DNA of 64,000 bases from Dama dama (taxonomy: Eukaryota; Chordata; Mammalia; Artiodactyla; Cervidae). The notes under the pieces are model-generated. The model was not told the origin of the DNA. It did not search any database and saw only the letters and a program-made list of their open reading frames with translations. The first letter of the stretch is position 1, and the number at the start of each line of letters is the position of its first letter. Location of the stretch: positions 14,567,501 to 14,631,500 of the forward strand of contig NC_083692.1 of assembly GCF_033118175.1 (NCBI RefSeq), given 5' to 3'. Shown piece by piece: positions 1 through 9,664 of the stretch. The position numbers and the translations under genes were made by a program.

Positions 1-299
1 ATTTGAGTGGACCTCACTTTAATCCTGGGCTTTCAGGTCCTACCAACCTTAAACTGGAGCTGTGACACAATTCCATTCTCCCCACCAGCTGGTCAAGAAC
101 TCCTGGGATACTTGATAACGGTTATATTCTAGGAAGATTAAGTTCTTGGAGAGAATTAACATCCCAGATAATGGGCCTGCCTTCCAACCAGCACTGGGGG
201 CATCTAATAGTCTTGGGTTTTCAGACTTACCGATAGCATGGAGAAATAAAACATGATCTCTCCCCCGAAAGAGAGCAAGCCTAACATGAGACATAGGGT

Positions 300-616
300 T
301 ATCAATATTTTATTCATCAGACAAAGACATTTTTTAAAACAGCAAACTACAGATCAGTTTAAAAATCATACACACACACACATATATGTGTATTATATAA
401 GTATTTATATCAATGTGGCTAGATCTAAAAAAATGTTGAAGGGGAAAACAAAGCAAGACACAGAATATGTTATGATACTATTTATATAAATTAGGGGAAT
501 ACTTATGCACAAAAAACAATACCACATATTGTTTATTCGGGCTTGTAAATGTATGCAAAAATATGAAAAACATTTCTAGAAGGATACCAATATCATGGTA
601 GTGCTTCTCTCTAAAA
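300..616 (+). repeat. Old L1M/HAL1-like LINE 3' region fragment
   Basis: AT-rich sequence with the word order typical of old mammalian L1 3' ends: a run about an Mg-rich A/T tract, then a phrase on a short T/A-rich 'tatttatataaa' block and an 'aaggatacca' motif near the right end. A CA/TA dinucleotide stretch sits inside it. Assignment is by eye and the subfamily is open. Confidence 0.3.
369..388. repeat. Short CA/TA dinucleotide repeat
   Basis: About ten dinucleotide units, passing from CA into TA. Short and probably of low polymorphism. Confidence 0.7.
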
Positions 617-620
617 GAGA

Positions 621-753
621 GCTTCTCAGTCTAGGAACTATTAACAGTTTAGATCAGATAACACTTTGTTGTGTGTTAAGGGCAGTGACGGCTGTCCTAT
701 ACATTGTATGTTTAGTAACATCATCCCTAAAATCGCCCTGGTTGAGAACCACC
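621..753 (-). mobile_element. MER20-like hAT-Charlie DNA transposon relic
   Basis: The left end resembles the 'caacctcagcactattga' end of MER20 and the right end the 'aaaatcgcccctggttgagaacc' terminus. The middle is shortened relative to the usual length near 220 bases. MER20 is a non-autonomous element without coding capacity; it was dispersed before the radiation of placental mammals. Confidence 0.6.
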
Positions 754-1018
754 TCGCTAAGACAAAGGAGAGGATGTCACTGAGGAGAAGATGGTTAACA
801 ATAATTTTAAAGTCTATGTCTGTATTTTTATTCTTAAAAAGTGCTTGAATCAAATGCATGTCATTTGTTATTCTTTTGAGTGATAAGAATATGAGAGGTT
901 TACTTTCTGAATATTAGACATTTGTAAGATAAAAATCTACCATCTCTGATAAAACCATAATTTCAAAAACAAGAATGACATTTAAAAAATCAAACGAGCA
1001 GAAAGGATAGACTAAAAC

Positions 1019-1157
1019 ATACTGTGGTGGGTTAAATCGGGTCCCTCAAAAAGATAAAGTTGAAGCCCTAACTGCAGGAAGCTGTGAATGTGTGACCTTC
1101 TTTGGGAATAGGGTCTTTGCAAATGTCATCAAGTCAAAATAAGGTTAAACTAGATCA
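1019..1157 (+). mobile_element. MaLR (MLT1-type) solo LTR, 5' part
   Basis: Shows the MaLR LTR order: a start on a 'gtgggttaaat' motif, a 'gaagccctaactgc' segment and a 'gggaatagggtctttgc' segment. It breaks off at a SINE and resumes after it. An LTR of the non-coding MaLR/ERVL class; no internal proviral sequence is seen. Confidence 0.65.
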
Positions 1158-1158
1158 G

Positions 1159-1358
1159 TTGTTGTTGTTTAGTCACTAAGTCATGTCTGACCCTTTTGCA
1201 ACCCCATGGACTACAGACCACCAGGCTCCTCTGTCAATGGGATTTCCCAGGCAAGAATACTGAAGTGAGTTGCTATTTCCTTGTCCAGGGAATCTTCCCG
1301 ACTCAGGGATCAAACCTACATCTCCTGCAAGGCAAGTAGATTCTTTACCACTGAGCCA
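1159..1358 (-). mobile_element. Bov-tA SINE inside the MaLR LTR
   Basis: On the minus strand the element reads from the tRNA-like head (near 1358) through the Bov-A body to the tail (near 1159). Visible landmarks on the plus strand are 'gtcatgtctgac', 'aaccccatggac' and the head-derived 'ttctttaccactgagcca'. Bov-tA SINEs are transcribed by RNA polymerase III and moved by the BovB reverse transcriptase. It splits the LTR, so it is the younger element. Confidence 0.9.
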
Positions 1359-1361
1359 TTG

Positions 1362-1680
1362 TGTCCTAAATCGAATGACTAGTATCCTTAGAGGGACGGA
1401 GAGATTTGGACACTGAGATGCACAGGAAGATGGCTGCGGGGTGATGGGGGCAGAAGCTGGAGTGATGCAGCTACAAGCCAAGGGACATCAAGAGTTGACA
1501 GCTGCCACGAGAGGCTAAGAAGAGGCAAGGAAGATTCTTCCTCAGAGTCTGCAGAGGGAGTATGGCCCGGCCACCACCTTGACGTTGATCTTCTAGCCTC
1601 AAGAACCATGAGAGAATAGATTCCTCTGTGTGATGCCACCCAGTCCATAGTACTTTGTTAGAGCAGTCCAAGGAAACTAG
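1362..1680 (+). mobile_element. MaLR (MLT1-type) solo LTR, 3' part
   Basis: Continues the LTR begun at 1019: 'agagatttggacactgaga', then 'gagtgatgcagctacaagcc', 'gccacgagaggctaagaag', and the terminal 'ccacccagtccatagtac' and 'aaggaaactag'. These match the remembered 3' half of a MLT1 LTR in order and spacing. Chance frames in it have no coding meaning. Confidence 0.65.
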
Positions 1681-1934
1681 TCCATAAAAGGAAGGCTCTT
1701 CACCTTTTCAAACTCATAGCATTCCCGGGAGGGTCTTCATTCTCCCACCACCCAGGGAAAACTCTTATCTCCCCAGATTTGCCTTTGACAACCACCAAGA
1801 AGCTTATGGGACCTGGTAGGCTAGAGTCCAAGGGGCCCTATGGCTCTGCCACCTCCAGTCAGGGCTCTGGAGGGGGTAGGATTAGGTGGGAAAGGGGCAG
1901 AGCTGATAGCAGAGCTGCCACTAGTTCTGTAAAC

Positions 1935-2040
1935 CTTGCCAAGCTGGGCCTCAGTGTGTACATCCGTGAAATGGGAACAACACAACTCCCTGGCACAGGG
2001 CCCCAGGAGGTCACAATGAGATCATGTACATGAGAAACAC
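1935..2040 (+). repeat. MIR SINE fragment
   Basis: Core phrase 'tgggcctcagtgtgtacat' with 'gaaatgggaacaa' and a following 'ctccctggcacagggcc' tail, in MIR order. Only core and tail survive. Confidence 0.5.
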
Positions 2041-2044
2041 AGAT

Positions 2045-2743
2045 TCACACTGTTGTCGGCTCCAAGCAGTCATCTCACACCTGGACCAAAAGAAAGACAA
2101 TGAGCCCCAGAAAAAACATTAACTTGATACCTGTAAGGAAAAAAAAAAATGTCTTTGACTATAATTACTTTTGTACCTGCTTGGGAAATCACTATCTGGT
2201 CTCAAGAGGGTTAAAGATGAGGAAGGGAGACAGATAGACGCTGAAAACAGTATCAAAAATAAAACCAATTAAAATTTTTTACTGCATGCTCCCTAGAAGT
2301 TTTTAATCATCCTTGCTCCTATATTTCCTCTTTCATGGGTCATCTTGGGAGAAATTCCCCCACATTATTCTTAAACCCAGAGTGGTTATTGGTCACCACA
2401 CTGAGCTTTTATTATCTGGAGTAACTGCTGACACCAGCACCATTTCTTGGAAGTTTATACCCAAGGAGGAGGAAGTGGTGAACAGAGAGGAAGGGCCACG
2501 AGTTCAGAAATCAGAACAGTGGTAGGATACCCCAGAGAGTTTTCGCCAGGGACATAAACCCTGGAGCACAGGTGCAGCAGCAGAAAACAGGTGTGCACAA
2601 CGGGAAAGAGTGTGCAAGGGGCATCTCAGCCCTGAAACTTCACAGCATCTTACGCAGTATCAGTGATCTGCAGGGTAGTTAGCACTTTCAGTGCTTCCCA
2701 GTCTGATTCCCCAGTTTCAACAGGACTAGAATGGGGTCTTTCT
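2045..2743. other. No recognised feature
   Basis: A short poly-A tract near 2138 and AT-rich sequence to 2310, then ordinary sequence. The chance frame at 2313-2525 shows no domain or splice context. I see no supported gene or repeat. Confidence 0.5.
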
Positions 2744-2755
2744 TTTCTTTGCAAA

Positions 2756-2958
2756 AGTGAAGTGAAGTGAAAGTCACTCAGTCGTGTCCAACTCTTTGCA
2801 ACCCCATGGACTATACAGTCCATGGAATTCTCCAGGCCAGAATACTGGAGTGGGTAGCCTTTCCTTTCTCCAGGGGATCTTCCCAACCCAGGGATCAGAC
2901 TCAGCTCTCCCTCATTGCAGGCGGATTCTTTACCAGCTGAGCCACCAGGGAAAAGCCC
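2756..2958 (-). mobile_element. Bov-tA SINE with 12-base target duplication
   Basis: Full-length SINE. The direct repeat TTTCTTTGCAAA lies at 2744-2755 and again at 2959-2970 with no mismatch, so both boundaries are fixed and the insertion is fairly young. The head's B-box region is at the right end. Confidence 0.93.
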
Positions 2959-2999
2959 TTTCTTTGCAAAGACCTCCAGAAAGCAATTCCCCGCACACC

Positions 3000-3595
3000 T
3001 GGTTGCCTTCTCCATTTCCAGCATTTAACTAACCCCAGTGCAAGAAAGTTCTTTCTGGGATTTAACAACTCTCTCAAGCCAGAGGCCATTCCAATCCACT
3101 CTTGCTCTGTGCCCTTTGTTTGGGAGTCTGTCCAGTAAGAGCCTCCTGCTTCCTGACTTGAGCCCTTCTTGTTCATGAGGGTCTGTGGGACTTCCTATTG
3201 AAAGAAACCTTCAGACATCAGTTACCACAGTCCCCCCCTGTCACTGCTGAAGGGACCCAGGCAACTGGTCTGGATCATCCCTGAGTCTTACTCTTCCCTT
3301 CATAGAGCTGATGCTCCAAAAATTTAACTTGTTCAGTTCCTTTGAAGAAAGACATAAAAATACCCTATTCATGGAAGAAGGGGCCAGAGTTAGCTCAGGA
3401 ACATGAGCAGGGATAGGGCCCAGGTGGTCTGCCCACCCTCCCCCATCACTGCTGACTTCAGGTTCCTTTTATCAAACAGAAATAAAACATGATACAGGAA
3501 TAGAATCTGTAAAACATTTTAGAGTTGTAAAAAAGCACTCTTTCCCCTATCATCTCATTTAATCTTCAAAATTTTCCATTTAAAACACACATTAT
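3000..3595. other. No strong feature; possible MIR scrap at 3520-3590
   Basis: Mostly unassigned. The phrase 'atcatctcatttaatcttc' near 3550 resembles the reverse-strand MIR core, but too little is left to be sure. Confidence 0.35.
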
Positions 3596-3596
3596 C

Positions 3597-4503
3597 GAGT
3601 CCAGTTCAAGATGGCGGAATAGAAGGACATGTGCACATCTTCTCCTGTGAAAGCACCAAAATTGCAACTAACTGTTGAACAACCATCAACAGGTGGGTGC
3701 TGGAACCCCCAAAATAAGATACCCCATGTCCAAAGACAAAGAAGAAGCCACAGTGAGTTGGTAGGAGGGGTGGATTCACAGTAAAATCAAATCCCACACC
3801 CCCAGGTGGGTGAACCCACAGACTGGAGAACAATAATACCAAATAAGTTCTCGCACTGTTGTGAAGGTTCTGAATCCCACGTTAGGCTTCCCATCCTGGA
3901 AATCTGACAATGGGACTGGGAATCCCCAGGGAATTTGAACTTGAGGGCCAGTGGGATTTGATTGTAGGCCTTCCAGAGGACTGGGGGAAACAGAGACTCC
4001 AGTCTTGAAGGGCACAAACAAAATTTTGCTTGCACCAACACCCAAAGGAGAGGAGCAGTGGCCCCAAGGAGACTGAACCAAAACTACCTGCTAGTGTTGG
4101 AGGGCCACCTGTGGAGGTGTGGGTCGGCAGGGGCTCACCACACGGACAGGGGCGCTGGAAGGTCCCCTTTGGTGTAAACCCTCTTAGAGTTTACCATTAA
4201 TCCTCCCATAGAGTCTGTAGACCCCAGGGCTGGGTCTCCTCAGGCCAAACAACTACCAGAGAGGGAATGCAACCCCATCCATCTGCAGATAATTGGATTA
4301 AAGCTTTACCAAGCAAGGCACTGCCCACCAGAGCAAGACCCAGTCTTTCACATGGCCAATCCCTCCCATCAAGAAGCTTATACAAGCCTGTTAGCCTCAT
4401 CCGTCAGAGGGCAGACAGAAAAGCTAGAAGAAGCACAGTTTCACAGAGGCTAAAACAAAGACCATATTACAGAAAGTTAATCACAGTGAAAAAGCAGAAA
4501 GTT
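3597..4503 (+). mobile_element. LINE-1 5' UTR
   Basis: Begins with 'agttcaagatggcggaatag', the type of 5' start seen in artiodactyl L1 elements, and runs through a GC-richer leader into ORF1. Presence of a 5' end is uncommon, since most L1 copies are 5'-truncated. No target duplication was found on the left. Confidence 0.7.
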
Positions 4504-5368
4504 ATGTCCCAGATGAAGGGACAAGATAAAATCCCAGAAAAACAACTAATGAAGTAGAGATAGGCAATCTTCCAGAAAAAGAATTCAGAATAACGATAGT
4601 GAAGATGATCCAGGATCTTGGGAAAAGAATGGAGGCAAAGATTGAGAAGATGTAAGAAACATTTACCAAAGACCTAGAAGAACTAAAGAACAAACAGAGA
4701 TGAATAATACACCAGTAGGAATCAACAGCAGAATAACTGAGGCAGAAGAACAGATAAATGACCTGCAGGACAGAATGGCAGTAATCACTGCTGCAGAACA
4801 GAATATAAAAAAAAAAAAAAGAATGAAAAGAAATGACAGCCTGAGAGACCTCTGGGACAGCATTAAACACACCAACATTTGCATTATAGGGGTCCCAGAA
4901 GGAAGAGAGAGAGAAAGGACCTGAGAAAATATTTGAAGAGATAAAAGCTCAAAACTTCCTGAACATGGGAAAGGAAATAGTCAACCAAGTCCAGGAAGCA
5001 CAGAGAGTCTCAAGCAGGATAAACCCAAGGAGGAACACACTGAGACGCAGAGTAATCAAATTGACAAAAAATTAAAGACAGAGATAAAATATTAAAAGCA
5101 ACAGAGGAAAAATGACAAATAACATACAAAGGAACTCCCATCAGGCTATCAGCTGACTTCTCAGTAGAAACTTAACATGCCAGAAGGGAATGGCATGATA
5201 TATTTAAAGTGATGAAAGGGAAGAAACTACAACCAAGAATCCTCTACCCAGCAAGACTCTCCTTCAGATCTGATGGAGAAATCAAAAGTTTTCCAAACAT
5301 GCAAAAGTTAAGAGAATTCAAACACCACCAAACCAGCTTTACAACAAATGCTAAAGGAACTTCTCTAG
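4504..5368 (+). pseudogene. LINE-1 ORF1 (RNA-binding protein), decayed
   Basis: Successive frames encode recognisable ORF1p blocks: an N-terminal part from the ATG at 4504, a coiled-coil/RRM lead-in at 4700-4924 with 'NSRITEAEEQINDLQDRM' and 'SLRDLWDSIKHTNICIIGVP', and a C-terminal part from 5209 with 'LQPRILYPARLSF'. ORF1p normally coats L1 RNA and acts as a nucleic-acid chaperone. The frame is broken by a TAG at 4554-4556, by an A-run shift near 4808-4820, by further shifts before 5209, and by a shift near 5320. The family stop appears as TAG at 5366-5368. It cannot make a working product. Confidence 0.8.
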
Positions 5369-5512
5369 GCAGGAAACACAAGAGAAGGAAAAGACCTACA
5401 GAAAGTAAACCCAAAACAATGAAGAAAACAGTAACAGGATCACACATATTGATAATTACCTTAAATGTAAATGGATTAAATGCACCAACCAAAAGAGACA
5501 GTCAGGCTGGTG
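5369..5512 (+). pseudogene. LINE-1 inter-ORF spacer and first residues of ORF2
   Basis: After the ORF1 stop comes a spacer and then 'ILIITLNVNGLNAPTKRD', the conserved start of the ORF2 endonuclease. L1 similarity is lost within about 15 codons. The rest of the endonuclease, reverse transcriptase and 3' UTR are absent here. Confidence 0.75.
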
Positions 5513-5563
5513 GATGAAAACATGGGCATTTATGCACTTCCACTTTCACATCATCCTGCTTGT

Positions 5564-5778
5564 CCTGTGCTTCGTCGTCGCTCAGTACTGTCAGACTCTT
5601 TGCAACCCCATGGACTGTGGCCTGCCAGGCTTCTATGTACATGGGGATTCTCCAGGCAAGAATACCCATGAGTGGGTCACCATGCCTTCCTCCAGGGGAT
5701 CTTCCCAACCCAGGGATCAAACCCAGCTCTCCCGCATTGCAGGCGGATTCTTTACCATCTAGGTCACCAGGGAAGCCC
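5564..5778 (-). mobile_element. Bov-tA SINE downstream of the L1 break
   Basis: Landmarks 'aaccccatggactgtggcc' and 'ggcggattctttaccatct' on the plus strand. An imperfect duplication is visible as 'cctgcttgtc' at 5554-5563 and 'cctgtttgac' at 5778-5787, so it inserted in sequence lying beyond the L1 breakpoint rather than causing it. Confidence 0.88.
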
Positions 5779-5789
5779 CTGTTTGACAC

Positions 5790-6320
5790 CCCTCCCACAA
5801 CTGAATGTAATTATTTAATATTGTTAAGTTAATCATGTTTCCATTATGGCTTACAATTGTAATTATCTTCTATTTTTTGGTCTGGCTATTTATTGTGAAA
5901 ACTGATAAACATCTTTTACTATTATGATTATGTAACTCTTACTTGCTTAATACCATTGTATGATTGGTCAACAGAAAAACAATAGAACTCTATATCACCA
6001 AAACTAGTATCTAATAGAAAAAAGCCTGTAATCACTTTTTAAAATCCAGATGCATATCAGAATTATCTTGAAATTTTTTGGAAAAAAAAACAAATGCTCG
6101 AGTATTGCTTTTTTTCTACAGAGCTCCAGATATGTTTCTAATGAGCAGTCATGCTTAAAAACACCTGGACTACATGAAGATCTTTTACTTTTATCTAGTT
6201 TGTTTCACTTTTTCTATTTCATATTCAGTGTTCCCATTTAGTTTATGGTCTCCGATTTCTCTATCTCTTCTTTTTTAATGTTCTTTCTCAAGCTTTTATC
6301 AAGTACAGTAGAAAAACTTT
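5790..6320. other. AT-rich sequence, origin unresolved
   Basis: AT-rich without recognisable coding content. It directly follows the L1 fragment and the SINE, so it could be the 3' UTR of an internally deleted L1 or simply the old target DNA. Confidence 0.3.

Positions 6321-6327
<7 letters not shown>

Positions 6328-6355
<28 letters not shown>
6328..6355. repeat. (TA)n microsatellite
   Basis: About fourteen TA units preceded by a short TG run. Confidence 0.9.
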
Positions 6356-6358
<3 letters not shown>

Positions 6359-6473
6359 TGTATAACATATATTTTAGAAAACTGAAAAATTTTTGCCTGA
6401 CTAAAAATATTATGACATTTTGATTCCACTTTTTTGACTTACTATGAATAGAATGCTAGATTTCTAACTTTTA

Positions 6474-6655
6474 TATTTATTTAATTGGAGACTAATTACT
6501 TTACAATATTATAGTGGTTTTTGCCATACATTGACATGAATCAGCCATGGGTGTACATGTGTCCCAAAATAGATATGCAACAAGCAACAAAGGCTTACTG
6601 TAATAGCACAGGGGACTACAGTCAATATCTTGTAATAAACTATGATGGAAAATAA
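6474..6655 (-). mobile_element. Ruminant L1 3'-end fragment, apparently with inverted 5' part
   Basis: The left piece (to about 6566) is the L1 3' UTR in reverse, with 'ttaattggagactaattac' and 'catgaatcagccatgggtg'. The right piece (6567-6655) reads forward with 'agcaacaaaggcttactgt' and 'caatatcttgtaataaac', which belongs to the same 3' region. The head-to-head join is what twin priming during L1 insertion produces. Confidence 0.45.
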
Positions 6656-6659
6656 TTTC

Positions 6660-7055
6660 AAAAATCATCCCCACTTTTAAAGATGAGGAAACAGAGCCAA
6701 ACAGTTTAACGATGAAGAGGGGTCATCAAGGTCAGATAAAAGGTGAGAGTGGCTTGAGTTTATATAGAAGCGAGACATCCCTCTTCAAATCACGTGCCAA
6801 GTGACCACATGCAGCCTCCCTTAGCAAAGTGAGCAGGGGACTCAGGCTTGAGAGATTAAGGTGTAAGCCCCAGCCCTTGAACACACTAGCCATGTGAACT
6901 GTCCCACCACCTAGACTAAGTCTATCCAACATGAGACAAGTAGGTTGAGCAGACAAGGACCTTGAGAGTCACTTCCAGCTCTGGAAGAAGCTGTCTTCCC
7001 TGCTTGTGTTTCTGTACGTATTTTATTTCTACTTATTGAATACCCCAGTATTCTT
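6660..7055. other. No recognised feature
   Basis: Short MIR-like phrase 'ttaaagatgaggaaacagag' at 6676-6700 on the reverse MIR orientation; the rest is unassigned. Confidence 0.35.
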
Positions 7056-7059
7056 TCCA

Positions 7060-7266
7060 GGCTTCCCTGGTGGCTCAGATGGTAAAGAATCCACCTGCAA
7101 TTTGGGAGACCTGGGTTGGATCCCTGGGTTGGGAAGATCCCCTGGAGGAGGGCATGGCAACCCACTCCAGTCATCTTGCCTAGAGAATCCCCATGGATAG
7201 AGGAGCGTGACAGGCTACAGTCCATGGGGTGGCAAAGAATAAGATATGACTGAGCGACTAAACACA
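7060..7266 (+). mobile_element. Bov-tA SINE
   Basis: Plus-strand copy starting at 'ggcttccctggtggctcag' with body landmarks 'gggaagatcccctgg' and 'tacagtccatggggt' and the tail 'gactgagcgactaaacac'. Lies about 290 bases from an opposite-strand copy at 7556. Confidence 0.93.
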
Positions 7267-7269
7267 GCA

Positions 7270-7555
7270 CAATTGTCAGATATTCATCAAGGTCTGATGC
7301 AGCATTTCCTTTATCCTTCACAAGCATTTCCCTCAATAAAATTCTTGCATATCTAATCCTATCTTGATGTCTGCCAAACTGACACACCCACCATCGTCAC
7401 CGTATTTCTGTTCTCCTTCCCCCACTTCAGATGAGTGATCCTAAGAGAACCGAGAAGATCCTCACTATCCTGGTCTTGCTTTCACAAAGGTTTTCTGGAA
7501 CTCAGATAGCATACCCCGTCATTTCTTACAGCGTCTTGGCCAATATCTAAGCACC
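7270..7555. other. Spacer between two opposed SINEs
   Basis: Unassigned sequence; would be the loop if transcripts of the two SINEs paired. Confidence 0.4.
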
Positions 7556-7754
7556 GGTGCTGTGCTGTGCTTAGTTGATCAGCTGGGTCTGACTCTCTGT
7601 GACCCTACAGAGTGTAGCCCACCATGTTCATGGGATTCTCCAGACAAGAATACTGGAGTGGGTTGCCATACCCTCCTCCAGGGGATCTTTCCAACCCAGG
7701 GATTGACCCAGGTCTCCCACATTGCAGGCAGATTCTTTACTATCTGAGCCACCT
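7556..7754 (-). mobile_element. Bov-tA SINE, interrupted at its head by BovB
   Basis: Landmarks 'ctctgtgaccctacagagt' (a mutated 'gaccccatgg') and 'gattctttactatctgagcc'. The terminal 'cagggaagcc' is missing because a BovB element follows directly after 'ctgagccacct' at 7744-7754. Confidence 0.88.
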
Positions 7755-8752
7755 CAGTTCAGTTCAGTTCAGTCACTCAGTCGTGTCTGACTCTTTGCGA
7801 CCCCATGAATCACAGCACGCCAGGCCTCCCTGTCCATCACCAACTCCCAGAGTCTACTCAAACCCATGTCCATTGAGTTAGTGATGCCATCCAGCCATCT
7901 CATCCTCTGTCGTCCCCTTCTCCTCCTGCCCCAATCCCTCCCAGCATCAGGGTCTTTTCCAATGAATCAACTCTTCGCATGAGGTGGCCAAAGTATTGGA
8001 GTTTCAGCTTCAGCACCAGTCCTTCCAATGAACACCCAGGACTGATCTCCTTTAGGATGGACTGACTGGATCTCCTTGCAGTCCAAGGGACTCTCAAGAG
8101 TCTTCTCCAACACCACAGTTCAAAAGCATCAATTCTTCAGCACTCAGCTTTCTTCACAGTCCAACTCTCACATCCATACATGACCACTGGAAAAACCATA
8201 GCCTTGACCAGACGGACCTTTGTTGGCAAAGTAATGTCTCTGCTTTTAAATATGCTATCTAGGTTGGTCATAACTTTCCTTCCAAGGAGTAAACGTCTTT
8301 TAATTTCATGGCTGCAATCGCCATCTGCATGATTTTGGAGCCCCCCAAAATAAAGTCTGACACTGTTTCCACTGTTTCCCCATCTATTTCCCATGAAGTG
8401 ATGGGATCAGATGCCATGATCTTAGTTTTCTGAATGTTAAGCTTTAAGCCAACTTTTTCACTCTCCTCCTTCACTTTCATCAAGAGGCTTTTTAGTTCAT
8501 CTTCACTTTCTGCCATAAGCGTGGTGGTGTCTGCATGTCTGAGGTTATTGATATTTCTCCCAGCAATCTTGATTCCAGCTTGTGCTTCTTCCAACCCAGC
8601 GTTTCTCATGATGTACTCTGCATATAGGTTAAATAAGCAGAGTGACAATATACAGCCTTGACATACTCCTTTTCCTATTTGGAACCAGTCTGTTGTTCCA
8701 TGTCCAATTCTAACTGTTGCTTCCTGACCTGCATACAGGTTTCTCAAGAAAC
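7755..8752 (-). mobile_element. BovB (RTE) LINE 3' part, 5'-truncated
   Basis: The tail is a (tcagt) run at 7755-7775. Upstream in the element are the 3' domain and reverse-transcriptase remains. The 11-base duplication CTGAGCCACCT at 7744-7754 and 8753-8763 marks both ends, so this copy was inserted into the SINE at 7556. BovB is an RTE-clade LINE thought to have reached ruminants by horizontal transfer from squamates or their parasites. Confidence 0.92.
8268..8751 (-). pseudogene. BovB reverse-transcriptase fragment
   Basis: The minus-strand frame contains 'QIGKGVCQGCILSLCLFNLYAEYIM', the RT palm block, and 'NINNLRHADTTTLMAES', where the catalytic YADD is changed to HADT, so catalysis is lost. 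It continues with 'KVGLKLNIQKTKIMAS' and 'ITSWEIDGETVETVSDFI'. The last C-terminal part follows in a shifted frame (8137-8394). The enzyme's endonuclease and N-terminal RT parts are missing by truncation. Confidence 0.85.
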
Positions 8753-8763
8753 CTGAGCCACCT

Positions 8764-9327
8764 AGCCATTCTAAAATGTCAATAAGCATTTTTCAATTGC
8801 ATTAGATGAGTTTGCCAAAGCTATGTTTCTCAAAGTCAGTCAAACCAAGGAGTTCCTTACAGAAGAACTTTTCAAATGATACCCCTGATACCCAGGTATT
8901 GCAAATACTCTACTGTGGATCTAACATAGGAGAGGCCAGGTTGGCAGGCCTTGGCAACCTCTAGTCCCACTTTAACCAGAACGGCTACATTTTTATCATT
9001 TTGTAATTGTTGTTTAGCTTTGTTTTTGATATTGAGATTCTATTTATGATTTCATTTGGGGATAAAAAATTTCTGCTGCCCTAAGTAAAAATATATGTAA
9101 TTTATAAACCACTATCAGGCACTTTGTGGTAATTGCAGGCCATTACCACTGAAAACAACTGAAAATCTGGATAAAATATGCAATATATTTTTTAAAAGTC
9201 ATCAAAATCCTGGTTTCATAGTAAGGAAATACTAGTTTAACACTGAAGGGAATCAGGAACCCAGAGAAATACGGACATCACTTTTTCCCTGAAAGTATTT
9301 TCTGAGTCTAGCAAATATGAACTTTGT
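8764..9327. other. No recognised feature
   Basis: AT-leaning sequence with no repeat phrase, RNA gene or plausible exon that I can defend. Confidence 0.5.
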
Positions 9328-9339
9328 TTGGAAAGCCTA

Positions 9340-9450
9340 GGCTTCCCTGATACCTCAGTTGGTAAAGAATCTGCTTGCAATGCAGGAGACCCTGGTTCAA
9401 TTCCTGGGTCAGGAATATTCACTGGAGAATCTTCCCACTCCAGTATTCCT
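9340..9450 (+). mobile_element. First unit of a dimeric Bov SINE
   Basis: Starts with the tRNA-like head ('ggcttccctgatacctcag', 'gaatctgcttgcaatgcag') and stops early in the body, running straight into a second head at 9451. Confidence 0.85.
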
Positions 9451-9651
9451 GGGCTTTCCTGACCAGCGCAGTTGCTAAAGAATCTGCCTGCAATGTGGGA
9501 GACCTGGGTTCGATCCCTGGATTGGGAAGATCCCCTAGAGAAAGGAAAGGCTACCCACTTCAATATTCTGGCCTGGAGAATTCCATGGACTACATAGTCC
9601 ATGAGGTCACAAAGAGTCGGACACAACTGAGTGACTTTCACTTTCACTTCT
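9451..9651 (+). mobile_element. Second unit of a dimeric Bov SINE
   Basis: A complete second copy follows without a gap. A duplication 'tttggaaagcct' on the left (about 9327-9338) and 'tttgaaagcct' on the right (9651-9661) brackets both units together, so the pair moved as one transcript. Confidence 0.85.
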
Positions 9652-9664
9652 TTGAAAGCCTGGC

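Noticed and set aside
8268..8789. A reverse-transcriptase gene
   Set aside because: The RT motifs are real but belong to a truncated BovB copy with a mutated catalytic motif, so it is a transposon relic, not a host gene.
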